Below the pieces are notes generated by a model that was not told the DNA's origin, did not search any database, and was given only the letters and a program-made list of their open reading frames with translations. Below, one piece after another: positions 33,607 to 46,411 of a stretch of DNA of 64,000 nucleotides. Position 1 is the stretch's first letter, and every line of letters begins with the position of its first letter. The position numbers were made by a program, and so were the translations under genes. The stretch is from Pyrus communis. Its lineage: Eukaryota; Streptophyta; Magnoliopsida; Rosales; Rosaceae. The stretch covers positions 7,246,827 through 7,310,826 of the forward strand of contig NC_084805.1 of the NCBI RefSeq assembly GCF_963583255.1, given 5' to 3'.

Positions 33607-34318
33607 ATGCTACATTTATCACCTATTTGTATCATCTCTCTAATAAAGATAGGGTTCACTAAAACATGCAGATTCCATCTTTATTAAAAAAATAGTACAA
33701 ATTATAGTACAAATTTGTGGCATTTTTGTTACGATAATGCTCTAAGATCATTTATAACACCACCCATAAAAAACTTGAGAAGAAAAAACACAAAGTAAAG
33801 CCCACACAGCCCATACGCTTGATGAGATGATAATTAGCACTATCAATTTTTCACTTTCCTCACAAAACAATAAAAAATGCGAACTGTACACGGGCCATAA
33901 AATCAAGTGCAAAATGGGTTTGGTTGTATGTTTCTAAAGAGGAATTCTGAGAAGGAAAAAGAGACTCATTGGATCACCATACGGGTTTATGCTGCTTGGA
34001 TCGATCTTTCCGCATATCTGAGAGTCCATAGCTGTTTTTGGATGTGAAACTTGGTTCGAGTGTGCTATTGGATTTCGGGTTGGTATTTTTGTGTCGCAAT
34101 GGTGTTGTTAGATACACCATCTGGTTGTTGCTTATATGGATGGCAAGTCACTTTATATGGCACGGATACACCATCGCTCTTATGTACCCGTGGCGTGAAA
34201 TTATTTGAGCTGCGGACTCCGCATGGTTTGAATGTTTCTTTCTTTCCAGGTTTAGGCCCGTGTACTCAGGGATTGGGCCTCCTCCTTTAGCTTGGGCTGT
34301 CCCCCTTCTTTTGGGGCC
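33607..34318. other. unclassified stretch
   Basis: No gene recognised. A 79-codon plus-strand frame at 34051-34290 shows no known motif. Confidence 0.3.
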
Positions 34319-34328
34319 TTTTATTTTA

Positions 34329-34483
34329 AAGAAAACTAATAAAAATGACTTTAAAATTTTGAGTTTTAATAATAAGAACAAAAATAAAGGGTAAAGTGAA
34401 TAGTACCAGGATTGACTTTTTAGTGTAAAAATATGGTTTTTCGTTAAAGTGAACAGTAACGTGGGCTTTTTGTTAAAACTCCT
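34329..34483. mobile_element. Mutator-type MITE, copy 1
   Basis: Same family as 49653-49831: GAGTTTTAATAATAAG, then GTGAATAGTACCA, then TTGACTTTTTAGTGTAAAAA in both. The 9-bp flank TTTATTTTA occurs on both sides (34320-34328 and 34484-34492). 155 bp, non-coding. Confidence 0.7.
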
Positions 34484-36979
34484 TTTATTTTATGGTCCGA
34501 CTTTAATAATATGTAGACCTAGTATTCGTGTCGTTTTTGTGACATACTCAATATCTTAACGGGTCGTATCGTGTAGCACTCATTAAAGTATACGGGTGAT
34601 ATGACCCGATCTGAAATTGACCCGTTAATATTATCAGGTAATATGACCCGAGTCATTACCAATTAAGGAAAATATATTTTAAATCAATAAACAATGAAAA
34701 TGAAAAACATAATTTGACCCCAAAAAAATTGAAAACATAATACTAATTTTTGTATATGTATATCACATTGTCACATAAATATTACCTCAAAACATAAAAG
34801 CATCATTTGTCTTTTAAGTATTACATACCCCAAAATAAGAGTCTAATGAAAAAAATTTAGTACATTACTACAAAATACCAAATGTTCAAGGATATGCGAA
34901 ATGAAAAGAGTTGCGTTTCAAGGTTAAGGAAACCTTGCACGTTTTTTACGATAAAACCCTTCAAATTTCATCATCACCAAGGGAAATGATATTGGTTTAT
35001 TTTGAACTCCCTTAAAAGTACTATTCATGAGGGTTTGTATCTTTTTAAATTCAAACGACAATGTACCCATCCTCAAAGCATAGAGGGTGCTATCACGAGC
35101 GTTTGTATATTTTTTCACATTTTTCAAACTTGTAAATTAATTATTATAATTTTTTCAATGTGTTTGGTATTTTTAAATTAATTAATATTTTTATTTTTAT
35201 TGTGTTTTATAATTTTTTTAATCTCACTCTTTGCCTATAGTATACTATAAAAATAAATAAAACTAAAAGTTTTTAAATTTATATAGAATAATAATTCAAA
35301 AATACATATTTTAATACAACATATACAAATATATTGTGACAACTCATCCCTAACTTTACGATTTTATTAATTTTTAAATGAGTGAATTGACGAAAATGTC
35401 CTAGAGGCTAGATTGTTGACTTTTGTTGACCGCCTTTCATGACGCGTATGAGTTATTATTTTACCATACTCTTAAAGGACCAACGTGTAGACACAAGAAT
35501 AATCGAATTTGGAGTTACGATTAAGATTTTACGGAATTTGAAACGCAAGGACAATCTTGGTAATTTTTCAAGTAGAGATATTTTCCACTTCGAACCAGTG
35601 CTAACATGTGGCAAGATTTCCTCATTTTTTTCTTTTTTTTTTGTTGGGGGGTCCTTTCCTGTCCCGTGATCTCTCTCTCACTCTCTATTTTCTTCTTCTT
35701 TCACTCTCACTCACCTTTACTCCTTCTCCACCTTCTTTTGCCAAGACACACACACACATACCCCCTTCTACACCTGCAACCACATCATGGCAATACCTCC
35801 ACCATCATCCCTTGTAACCCTTGTGAACCATTGGACCTAGAAATAGGAGAAAAACACCTTGAAAATGACCTCCCTGCGCTGCATAGTACAAGCACTGTGC
35901 ATCACTTTTCTCCGGTGAATTCTAGCCATTTTCGGCCAAGGTAAGCCTCAAAATTGGTCCCTATCATTGTAGATCATGTCTAGGCTCATGATTAGCAAGC
36001 GTTTGGGTGATTTTGGTGGTGTAGGAGATCAGAAAACACAAAGGAAGGTCACTGTTCATTTCTGGAAATTTTGAATCTGTGGTCATTTGGCCACTATCCA
36101 ACGATTTTGACGACCAACTCCGATCTCCATTGGACCTCTTAAAAGTATGAATTTCTTCTCTACATTTCTAACTTCAAATTGGTTTTTGAATCATCAAGTT
36201 TGGTTAAGTATCGAACTAGAAATTAGCTATGAAAGTTGGAAATTTGTTTTTCTAGATCATGCCACTTTTAGGCCATTCCCCAATCCAAATCTGGCCACGA
36301 ATAGACCTTGAATTGGATAAACCTCTTTCCCATATTCCTAGCTTCTAGTTGGCTTTTCAATCATTGAATTTTTTTAAGTATTGAGTTAGATATTAGCTCT
36401 GAAAGTAGGGATGAAATTTCCCAGATTTCTAGAAAACTAGGATCCTTGGTCATTTGGCCACTTTCAAGCTATTTTTCCAGCCAACACCGACCTTAACTCA
36501 GCCGTAATTTGGTATGGTTTTGTTCCCTACATTTCTAACTTCAAATTGGCTTTTGAATCACTAATTTTGGTAGAGAATCGAGCTCGATAGGAGCTCTAGA
36601 AGTTGGACCAAAAACCTGCAAAATTTGCAAGAACTCGCGATGAAGGCGAGTACGTACGTACTCGCAGGTGTGTGCGGTGGCGCATGGAGGAACAGGAGGT
36701 CCCTCCTTAGGTTTCTCGATGTACTGGACCCAAATCCGTCCTCCGTTTTTCGAAATTCGACTGTTTTAAATTCTTTATTAGCTATACTTTGTACGAAAAC
36801 CCGTTTATACGCTAGTATGTTACGTATTTACACAAATGGCTTCGTTTCTAGGCGAAACGCATCACAAAGACTCTCGATGCTACGAGGCGGGTTCGATTCG
36901 ACGACATGACATGTGAGTGGGTCTTTTCTTTATATATATATATATATATATATATATGTTAGTTTCCATATATATTATT

Positions 36980-37837
36980 GGGATATTATACCAAATGGTC
37001 ATCGAGATTGTCCACCATCCATGATTTTGGTCATTCCATTAAACACGAGTAATTTTCAAAACTTTGTAACTCAATCGATTCTTAACCAAATTCGACCCAT
37101 AATATATCAAAATGAAGATAAGAAAGTGTAGAACAAGATTATACCTATTTGGAAGCTCAATGATTGCCGGAGATGGCCTGAAAATAGCCTGAAAGGTGAC
37201 TATTCCGCGGGAAAACTAGAAAACTCGCCGGAAACTGGGTAAACTTTAAACGTTCATAACTTCTTCAATACTCATTGAAATCGAGTGATTCAAAAATGAA
37301 AATCGTACTTCTCGATGAGACAAATAGAATGGTCTCTTTTTTTTTACTGCTAAATCGCTGTGGTTTGGCCGAAAAACTGCTCGAAAGTGGCTAACTCGAA
37401 AATGGTTAGCCACTTTCAAGCCGTTGTCCGACCAAACCATGGTGTGTTAGCCTTCGAAAAAGGTACCATTCTCTTCGTCTCACCAAGAAGTATTGTTTTC
37501 ATTTTTGAATCACTCGATTCCGGCGAGTTATCCAGTTTTCCCGCGGACCAGTCACCTTTCAGGCTATTTTCTGGCCATCTCCGGCAGCCATTGGGCTTCC
37601 AAATAGGTATTATTTTATTCTACACTTTCCTATCTTTATTTTGATATATTATGGGTCAAATTTGGTTAAGAAACGATTGAGTTACAAAGCTTTGAAAATT
37701 GCCCAAAATCGCTTTTAACGAAATGACCAAAATCATGGATGGTGGACAATTTCAGGGACCATTTCCATTGATTTTCAGTCTCAGGGACCATTTCTATTGA
37801 TCAGGCAAATCTCAGGGACCATTTTGTATAATAACCG
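36980..37837. mobile_element. fold-back Mutator-like element, copy A
   Basis: Nearly all of it is one inverted repeat: arms of about 430 bp meet near 37400-37420 with almost no spacer. Ends are GGGATATTATAC and, inverted, CGGTTATTATAC. Flanks TATATTATT (36971-36979) and TAAATTATT (37838-37846) form a 9-bp TSD with one change. Arm landmarks are ATCCATGATTTTGGTCATT and GAAAGGTGACT, each present with its inverse. About 48 bp of the right arm is lost relative to copy B. A transcript would fold into a very long hairpin. Confidence 0.8.
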
Positions 37838-38019
37838 TAAATTATTTATGCGATTGCCATGATTAAATTAATGTTTATAAGAAATACCTTATTATTGGGA
37901 AATGATGAAATAATCCTATGAGATGCACATGTAAGCTTACTATAGGAGATGCCTTGATTATATTTATGGTCATGAATAGTACGATGTTGATTACAATTGT
38001 TGAATGGTTGTGGCATGAT

Positions 38020-38757
38020 TAGGGGTGGTTCGGTATGGGATACCATACCGAAACTAGTATCTCGAATCCCAAACCAAATTTTTTCGGGACGGAAATTTGA
38101 AGATCAATCCCAAACCAAATTTTTTCGGGACGGAAATTTGAAGATCAATCCCAAACCAAATTTTCGGGAATCCCAAAATATTTTCGGGATTTTGGGACAA
38201 ATCGGGAATCCCAAATTGAAATATGAAATTATGAATTGTTCTTCAAATATATAATTCAAGAACACATTCATGAACTAGGAATTTCATTTCATTCACACTA
38301 CCGTTTAATTGAACACTGGCATGCCTGACTGTTTTTATCATAGTCAAAATTCAAATTAATTAAACCCTTTTTGCAATATGTTGAGAGACAAAAGAATCAA
38401 GCCTTCTAAAATCATCAGCCATGGCAGCAGCAATAATAAAATCCACATGAATATCAAACAAAACATGAAAAATATGCAAGGTGTAGGGCATTCCAGGTTG
38501 CAGAGCATGAATTAGAAACTACTAGCATCAATTATAAAAGAATAATATATATATAATAATTAATATTATATATTTTCGGTTCGGTATGGGATTCTCGAAA
38601 TATCGAGAAGCCAATCCCGAATCCCATACCGAAATTTTGGGATCGGTTCGGGATAGCATCCCGAAAATTTCGGGAATTTCGGTTTGGGAAATTTTTGGTT
38701 TGGGATCGGGATTTTTTCGGTTCGGTTCGGGATTTTTGGGAATTTTTTCCACCCCTA
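38020..38757. mobile_element. hAT MITE inserted after the duplication
   Basis: Ends TAGGGGTGG and CCACCCCTA. The 8-bp TSD GGCATGAT is perfect at 38012-38019 and 38758-38765. The matching place in copy B (about 57939-57950, GTGGCATGAATGTA) is empty. The interior is full of TTCGGTTCGGTATGGGAT-type and CAAATTTTTTCGGGACGG-type subterminal repeats in both orientations. 738 bp, no transposase. Confidence 0.9.
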
Positions 38758-38879
38758 GGCATGATTGTATTTATGTAGTCTGCTCATTATTGCTGCACCT
38801 CGGTGTTAGTGCTTGTCCAGGGCCAGGGCCAGTCTTTCACGTGTATGTTCACATCCACACTGCACGCTCGCCTTAAATC

Positions 38880-39165
38880 TAAGTAGGTGTTAGTCGTGTC
38901 GTACAGGTTGCAATAGGCAACTTCAACATCTTGTTGTACAGGTTGCAATAGGCAACTCCAACTCGTATGTGAGCCCGAATAATGCCAATGTTCACGTGAT
39001 TGTAGCACTAGAGCGCATATTATGATTACACCCAGTCTTGTCGTATAGGTTGCATTAGGCAACTCCAACTTGTGTGCTAGCATAGATTGATGAGCATCAA
39101 TCCAGTCGTACATGTTACATTAGGCGACTTCGACTTGTGTACTAGCATAGATTGATGAGCATTTG
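38880..39165 (+). repeat. hairpin-repeat array, forward (copy A)
   Basis: Four to five degenerate units such as GTCGTACAGGTTGCAATAGG followed by CAACTCCAACT. Each has the inner inverted pair GTTGC/GCAAC around a 4-5-base loop (for example 38907-38911 with 38917-38921). The same design with different stem bases fills the arrays at 44.3-45.05, 46.9-47.8 and 63.2-64 kb. Confidence 0.7.
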
Positions 39166-40479
39166 ATTTTATTATGCTACTGTTGAGATATTGTGATTGG
39201 CATATTTCTGGATTTATTGTTGATTTACATTTGATTTCATACTTATACATAGTATGATTTTCTGGAAACTATACTTGTTTTGCGACGAGGGGTTACAATG
39301 TTTTCAGAAAGGTTTTTATAAAACTTTATTTTTAGGCCCACTCACCCTTATTTTTTGCCCCTCCAGGTTTTAATAGTTGATCTTTCTTATTGGCAAGGAT
39401 TCTTGGCCAATCGCAGTATAGGTGGCTACCTATGATGGTATAATCCTTATCCTACCTTACTGTACCTTACTATGAGTTCATTCCCACTCTCCAGCGCACT
39501 CTTTTATTTAGGCACTTTTAGGTTTAAATTTATTCACATTTTCCACATCACTACACTTTATGACTTCGTCACCTTCCAAGTGTCGGCCAGCACAGCTTGA
39601 TTCGGAGTCTTAATGAACATTCTGGGTTAGGGTGTGTCATACACTATGGCTATTGTAGTTTAAAAAATTAAAATAATCAAAATAACTTTTTTCTTAATGT
39701 GTCGGAACAAATTACCCGCATGTCATTCTCATATAAGCCTGTTAAGGACCCATTATTAATGGGTTCTTATCGTGTGACTAGATAACGACCTGATTAGTTA
39801 TCATGTCGACCCGAAACCTATTATTTTTGTGTCATTTATGTATCATGTTAACGGGTCGTGTAAGAAATTAATAGGTCTAATAATATGTAGCATTGATTGT
39901 TATGTGTATTTCATATGTTATATTTGACTTTCACAATTATTAAGTCTTTTAGTTTCATATGTAGGGGCAAATGTGTCTTTTTATTAATTAACAATCATAA
40001 AAGGCTATATGGACATGAAGTTTTTACTTTTAAACTTTTAGAACTACAATTAAAAAAAAGAAATAAGAAAATTACAAGATTGATATTATCTGACTGGCTG
40101 CCTTTAGGTATATCCTGCTTTCCCACCTCAAGAGGGATTAGGATCCTATCCAAATCCTCTTTGTGGGGATCTGGAGGATCAATCAATCATGTCTGTTCAT
40201 CGTATATCGTGCAGTTGGAAATTATTTTGAATTTTTTTATTTAAAATTGAACAAAAATAGTATCTAACGAAAACTGACTGCACGATGCATAATGAACAAA
40301 CACGATTGGTTGATCATCCAGATCTCCACAAAGAGGATCCTTATCCCCTCAAGAGGGCCAAAAGTTCAAAACCAAGATTCGAAAAATCACAAAGTACCTC
40401 ACTGCACCTACATTAGAATAACTAATTATTATGCAAACATTTAATTTGATTTGATTTTAGAAGAACGTTGGTGGCCGGG

Positions 40480-40679
40480 TGTCACATCCCAGACTCCAAC
40501 CTCTCGGATATTGTCCGCTTTGGCATTCTGGGCCTGGACTATGTCGCAGCCACCCAGCTACCGTACGGTTTTGTTCTTGTGGACCGTAGTCCACAAAAGG
40601 CCTCTCTGAAGTTAAAGCTCTGGGCATGGATATATAAGGCCCAAAGACCACGCCCTCATGGGCGATGTGGGATACTACA
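40480..40679 (+). mobile_element. TRIM-type solo LTR inserted after the duplication
   Basis: Starts TGTCACATCCC and ends GGGATACTACA with the perfect 5-bp TSD CCGGG at 40475-40479 and 40680-40684. Copy B has the empty site (GTGGTCGGGGATGG near 59650). 200 bp, with a TATATAAGG motif near 40632. The TGTCACATCCC start and GATGTGGGAT end resemble LTRs of Cassandra-like TRIMs, but I see no 5S-like block. Confidence 0.85.
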
Positions 40680-42014
40680 CCGGGGATGGTTGGGGTAAAG
40701 AAAAGAAAAAAGAATGGAATGGCGTTTTTACCTCTACTTGTGGATGAGATTTTGATAAAAAATTTCAATTTGTACTATGATTAATAACGAACTTCGCCAC
40801 AGGATTAAAATTAATAGTTTTCCACCACATGAGTCAATTTAAAAGTAATGTCTCGCCACAAAGATCACAAAAAATATTTGGCCTAAAATTAATAATTTGA
40901 AACAAAAGAACGAAACTCCAAAATCTTGATGAATGTGACGAGGGAAAACTATTAGTTATATTTTTGTGTACATAGAATACCACCACGTAGTTTGTTTATT
41001 GGCTTATTATATCAACACCCCACAATTTGTTTAATAAACCCCACATATTTAATAAATCCCACATTTGCTTTTTCAATGAAAAATTATCTTAATACACCCC
41101 ACATATTTCCCCATAATACCCTAACACCTCACATTCTCAATATACACCTTACATTTTCCACATGCATCCTATATTTTCTATACACACCACATTTCTCACG
41201 TCTTATAAAGCTTTTAATTTGGACAAAAAATGCCGACTGAAATTTTGACAAAAGATGCCGCTTGGGATTTAAAGCATATGTGGGTTGTTTTCAATTCCAC
41301 CATTAAAACCCATATCGTCTGTTTTTAGTATTTGGTGGTACTTGTAGGTGTGTGTTTAATTCTTCATGTAATCCCTGTGATCCCTAAAAGATGAATATGA
41401 AGATAGAAGCTTGGATAACGTAGCAAAAACAAGATTAAATAATTATCGATATTGTCAAAATCACTAAAACAATAAAAAATATGAAGTCTTACCTCATATG
41501 AAGCTTCCGCAACATCAATTTCGTGTTTCATTCGTCAAAAATAATTTCTCAATCAACATGTTTGTAGTTTCATTGGTTAGGGTTTTGTTCAACAATAGAG
41601 AGTCAAAGAGATTTTGATAGTTAAAGAAGATAAATAATACGTTAAAAGTGATTTGTGGTGCATTTAGAAATTTTTTATTTTTTTTTAAACCTAATAAGGT
41701 CAAAATTGCCATTGCATAGTAGGGTAAATAAATTATTTAATATTAAATTTTAATGTAGGATGCATTCAACGTTTTGTAGATTGCTAATATAAAAGACCTT
41801 GTTTATCGGTTAATATACCTCTAATAAGATATGTCAACCATGTCATCTACATATATTATAACTTTATAAATATCAAATGGTAATATTACACGGCGTGTTC
41901 CCAAAACAAACAAAATTTCTCTGAAACTAGCACCATGACCACCCAAATCTTAAATGGAGGATTGTAATAATTTTCTTAACGGCCTCAACCTAACTTCACC
42001 CTCGAGGCCAAAAG

Positions 42015-42055
<41 letters not shown>
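42015..42055. repeat. poly(A) run between 12-bp direct repeats
   Basis: About 41 A residues preceded by GAGGCCAAAAG. The direct repeat AACTTCACCCTC flanks it at 41992-42003 and 42059-42070. Copy B has the same arrangement with a shorter run (60962-61031). It looks like a severely truncated retroposon: target duplication plus tail. Confidence 0.65.
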
Positions 42056-42056
<1 letters not shown>

Positions 42057-43319
42057 AGAACTTCACCCTCATTGGCCTCAACCATTTGGCAATGCATCAA
42101 TAATTAACATTTTTTAATTCTGGTTTGGAATTATTGATTAATATTGGTCCCCTGGAGCGTGATCTCACTGGACCTCAACTTTGATTGATACCAGATCACT
42201 AGACACCGTTCAGTTATAAAGAAAATCTTGTCCTATATTTTAGACAAAGATCATGTGAGGCGTGGGGACCTTGTGATCGCCAGAATTAGGAGGACTAACT
42301 TGTTAGATGATACTGTCATCTTATAGCTATCCTTATGAACCCAAGATGCAATACCAGTTTACAAAAAAATAAAAATAAAAGATAGCTTCCTCTTCTTTAT
42401 TCAGAATATCCATCTCTTATATTTGAATTGAAAACTTTCTCCAGTAAAACGGAAACTAAGTATTGAATCAAATTGTTATCGTTGTCAAGGTTTATGAATT
42501 ACGGAATATCTTTCGTTCCGGTAGCATCGTGACTAGAGAGTTTACTGCAGAAATTTTTTAATTAAACATTGATATCATTTAAGCATCAATTTGCTTCCCT
42601 ATCTATCAATCTTTGATTGTACAAAGTTTGATTTGTGCTTATTCTTAATCTCACTTATTGCCACAGAATATGATACATAAGCCACTTGTCACATTATCGA
42701 TGATCAAAATTTCAGAAAACCCAAGTGTTGCTAACTTTATTAGTGTTCTGAAACTAGACGTATACCTTCAATTCTCTGAGTTAAGTCATTTCAAAGAATA
42801 AATTTAGTTGCATACGGAAAAAGAAACTTGTCATTTTTCGCACTCAATGTTCGACGATCACAATCACCAATACTAGCATTGGCGCATGGGATCTGCATAA
42901 AATGTTTGTTGTTAAACAAAATAAATCATAGTTTATATGAAATCGAAAAGATAGTGTGTAGAAGCCATGATTAGATTCAAGAATTTAAATCAGTCCACAT
43001 AAAAATCCAACTAAAATACCAATTAGTTAATTTAGTTTAGGATAAATCAAAGAAATTGGATGATAAAAGAAATGTCAGGTCGATTCAGATAGGCAAGAAG
43101 CAACCAAATTCCATCAACCTCTGAACCCAGAAAGAAGAAAGGATTATGGACCACCTATTTTATGAGGTAGAAATAAAATCCTGCTATTTTTTTTTTCAAG
43201 GTCCTCCCTACCCAATTATTGGAGTTTTGTCTGTTCAAGAATATTGTTTTCGTATGTACCCAAAATTAACCAATTTGTCATCGTTATATTATTGTTTCCT
43301 TTTCGTTTCGAAATTTATT

Positions 43320-43472
43320 AAAAATATCATTCTTACTATAATTTTCATATTACATTTGTACCATCTTTCTAATAGAGAATAGAGATGAGATCTACATGTG
43401 TTAGTAACTCTACCTCAATTAGAAAGATGATACAAATATGATAAAAATATATATATAATAAATGTTACATTA
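43320..43472. mobile_element. palindromic MITE-like repeat
   Basis: Inverted arms share CATCTTTCTAAT and flanking TTTGTA[CT], around a 40-bp centre. Repeated in copy B at about 62280-62435. TSD not resolved. Confidence 0.45.
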
Positions 43473-43776
43473 CTCTTTTTACTAGCGTAAAGTTGTTCAA
43501 CTCTTTTGATTTATTAGTTATATTTACCTTTTCAACTATTGAATCATGAATATGTTACGTACATCCACTATGACCTTTGTTTTCGTCAAATCGTACACAA
43601 TCATATGCATATAACAAGTACAAAAGTGTGAATGATAATTTTCAATAAGAAATGTTATTTAGTCTCAATAAACATGTTATAGTTTTTCTTTGGGTCTCAA
43701 TGCCACAACTCCAAATCAAAATTAAGTTAATACTAATTCTAACGATTATGCATTCCATTATTAAGAAGCTTACACC

Positions 43777-45257
43777 GGACACACCCCGACTCAAAATGTC
43801 CACAAGGACTTCGAATCGAGTTGTGTTGACCGACACCTGGAAGGTGATGAAGTCATAAAGTGTGATGATGTGGAAAAATATGAATAAATTTGAACCTAAG
43901 AGTGCCTAATTACCAAAGTGCGCTGATGAGCGGGAATGAACTCACTTCACATGTGACGTTAGAGCATAAGTAAGTACAGTAGAGTGGATTGAGAGTCATA
44001 CCCTCGAAAGAAATCTCCAATACTAAGATTTGCCACGACCCTTCGTCGATAAGAAAGCTCAACTAATAAAACCTAGAGGGTGAAAACAAAACAAGGGTGA
44101 GTGGCCCAGGAAATAAAATTTTTAATAGAAGCCTTCTTAAACGTTATAACCTTTCGATGCAAATACCTGTATAGTTTCCAGAAAATCATATCACGTATCA
44201 ATGTGAAATCAAAAGTATATCAACAGTAATTCCATAAATATACCATGACACAGCATCTTACAGTAATATGAATAATCATGTGCTCAAAAATCTATATTAG
44301 CACGCAAGTCGGAGTCACCTAATGTGACCTGTACAACTGCACCTATATCTCATCAATCAATGCTAGCACATAAGTCGAAGTCACCTATAGTGACCTGTAC
44401 GACTTGTCCATATCTCATCAATCAATGCTAGCACATAAGTCGGAGTCACATATAGTGACTTGTACGACTCATCCATATCTCATTAATCAATGTTAGCTCA
44501 TAAGTCGGAGTCACTTATAGTGACCTGTACGACTCATCCATATCTCTTCAATCAATGCTAGCTCATAAGTTGGAGTCACCTATAATGACATGTATGACTC
44601 ATCCATATCGCATCAATCAAAATCCAAGTAATATGTCAACTGGATCCACCTTTTGTGACCTGTACGGCTGAACCCATAGCTTATCACATATCCCTGCACA
44701 CAAGTTGGAACCACCTCCAGTGGTCTGTACGACAGGACTGGGTGTAAATAAGTACGCACAAGTGCTACGATCACGTAAAGACTGTGCGAATAATTGCGAG
44801 TCACCTACGAGTCGGAGCCACCTGTAGTGGTCTATACGATAGGACTGTGCACCTACCTTGGATTCAAGGTGAGCATAATGTGTGGGAGGTGAACATTACG
44901 TGAAAGATTGTGCCCTGGCCACGGGCGGGAGCACTAACAGCGGGGTGTAGGTTTATGAGCTCTAACTGCATCTATTATAACATGTACGACTCATGGGTAA
45001 CCTATACGACAGTGTCAGAATTGCCTATTATTGCAACCTGTATGACAAGGTTGGAGCTTCCTAAAGTATAAATATAGTCATGCCATAACTCGATCATTTC
45101 AAATAACACCATAAACTTACCTGAACTTACCTGTGCATCTTGCGTTCCTCTTTGCACTTCAAAGCATTCACAGTAATTCCTTACAGGTAGTATACATATG
45201 GATATGTCATGATGCAATCTAATAATCAACCATGTCATAGCATTTATCAGTATATAC

Positions 45258-45298
<41 letters not shown>

Positions 45299-46411
45299 AG
45301 ATGGCGAAATATGCATAATCTGTAACACCCTACTCCCGAACTATTTATTTCGGGAATAATTATCGGGAACAAGTCCAACTAAATATTAGTTTAATTAACC
45401 ATCATTATTTATGATTCTTTAATTCAATCTCTAAATTCCTCACACATTGATTTATGACCAACATTTAACCACCAAAATCATAAGGTTAAATCTCACCTTT
45501 TCATCAATTTCATTCACATTGCTCAATTCCCAAACAAGGCTTTTGTCTCAATTATTTAATCTCATTTATTGTATGGCTGCATCTAACGTCTCGTTAGACT
45601 GCCTACGTACCCTAAATAGGGATCAAGCCAATCATAGTTCACATCAATTATTTGTAGGTAACATGCATAAATCAACTTAAACACGTGTGTGGAATTATCA
45701 ATCATATGTATATATACGATAGAAAGGAAATGACCCTCTCACCTGAGGTCCGCGCTACGACTCCCTAGCATGCACATCAAGACATCACAAACCAATGTCG
45801 CCTGCGACCAAGGTTAATTTAGCCGGGAAAAGCCCCAATTTAACACGAACCAGTCGAACCCTATAATTTGGGTGTCTTCAATTCGGCTCTATAGCAACTC
45901 CGATGCCCCTAAACTTGTTTAGGCTTTGTTCATGAGCTTCAGAGGAGTACTTTGGTGGTGGTAATTTAAGGGTTTTGTTTCAGAATTTGAGGAATGGCCA
46001 CCACGAACCATAGCCCCGCCATCGGCCCTTTGATGAATTTACACCCAAATTCCTTCAAATTTTAGGTGGATATGGAAGAGGGGAAGGCTAGATGATGACT
46101 GGGAGTGGTAAATCGGTCCAAATCGTCGAAAAAATGGTAGAAAAGTGATGGAAATAGCCGGTATACGGGTCGGGTCCGTGGCTTTTACGGGTCAAGGGGA
46201 AAAGATCCGGTTCCCCCCTTCTTTTCCTCCCCATTTTTTCCTCCTTTCTCTCTTCCCTCATTGGGCCATCCTCTCTCCCGGTCCCTCATGTGCTCTCTTC
46301 CTCCCTTTTCTTTCTCCGCTATCACGCAGCCCCTTCTTCTCTCTTCCTTATTTTTTATTTTTATTTTTTGTTTTTTTTTTCTCTTAAAATTGATTGGTTA
46401 CCACTCCAACA
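43777..46411 (-). mobile_element. inverted member of the hairpin/intron LTR family (left)
   Basis: The left edge GGACACACC (TGACACACTCC in copy B at 62737) is the complement of the family's 3' end. Read on the minus strand: a putative splice donor GTGAGAGGG with its GT at 45742, the hairpin-repeat array at 44300-45060, and a putative acceptor CACCCTCTAG ending at 44073, followed by about 300 bp to the end. The family 5' start (TGTGACA) is missing, so it is truncated where it meets the next element at 46412. There is no protein of retroviral type. Confidence 0.6.
44300..45060 (-). repeat. hairpin-repeat array (left inverted copy)
   Basis: Eight or so ~65-bp units. A typical unit is ATCAATCAATGCTAGCACAT, then outer arm AAGTCG, inner arm GTCAC, loop CTATA, inner arm GTGAC, spacer CTGTA, outer arm CGACTT. 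At 44710-44724 the inner stem becomes ACCAC/GTGGT. Units near the right end degenerate. Confidence 0.75.

Larger units (their letters stand above)
35335..39639 (+). mobile_element. long LTR-like element of the hairpin/intron family (copy A)
   Basis: Starts TGTGACAACTCATCC and ends GGGTGTGTCA, matching the solo LTR at 15115-16940 at both termini. Without the nested hAT MITE it is 3.57 kb. Flanks (TATAT and TACAC) give no convincing TSD. Contents in order: a 5' part with an open but simple-sequence-rich frame (35439-35669 and 35606-35944), three degenerate ~190-bp repeats at 36100-36600, a putative splice donor GTGAGTGGG at 36913, a fold-back MULE, a hairpin-repeat array at 38880-39165, and a putative acceptor TGCCCCTCCAG ending at 39366. 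No retroviral-type protein is encoded. Confidence 0.65.
34515..39879. mobile_element. hAT element (copy A) with nested LTR element
   Basis: Ends TAGACCTAGTA and, inverted, TAGACCTATTA. The 8-bp TSD ATAATATG is perfect at 34507-34514 and 39880-39887. Both ends carry AACGGGTCGT-type motifs like those of the hAT at 10503. Its own DNA is only about 1.06 kb (34515-35334 and 39640-39879); the rest is a nested LTR-like element. There is no transposase. Confidence 0.8.
39888..43776. other. non-coding part of duplication copy A
   Basis: Collinear with about 59066-62736. AT-rich, no gene. Contains an inverted pair near 40135-40230 and 40262-40345 (GATCCTATCCAAATCCTCTT against its inverse), a solo LTR at 40480, an A run at 42015 and a palindromic MITE at 43320. 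42100-43300 is free of recognisable repeats and unusually well conserved between copies, but no reading frame was found. Confidence 0.4.
34843..45045 (+). repeat. large direct duplication, copy A
   Basis: From about 34843 (AGTCTAATGAAAAAAATT) this 10.2-kb stretch is collinear with 54697 to the window end, with only scattered base changes by eye. Differences that stand out: a 738-bp hAT MITE (38020) and a 200-bp solo LTR (40480) present only here; about 48 bp near 37520 missing here; a longer A run at 42015; and about 27 bp near 43975 missing in copy B. The left breakpoint lies inside the hAT element at 34515. Confidence 0.93.
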
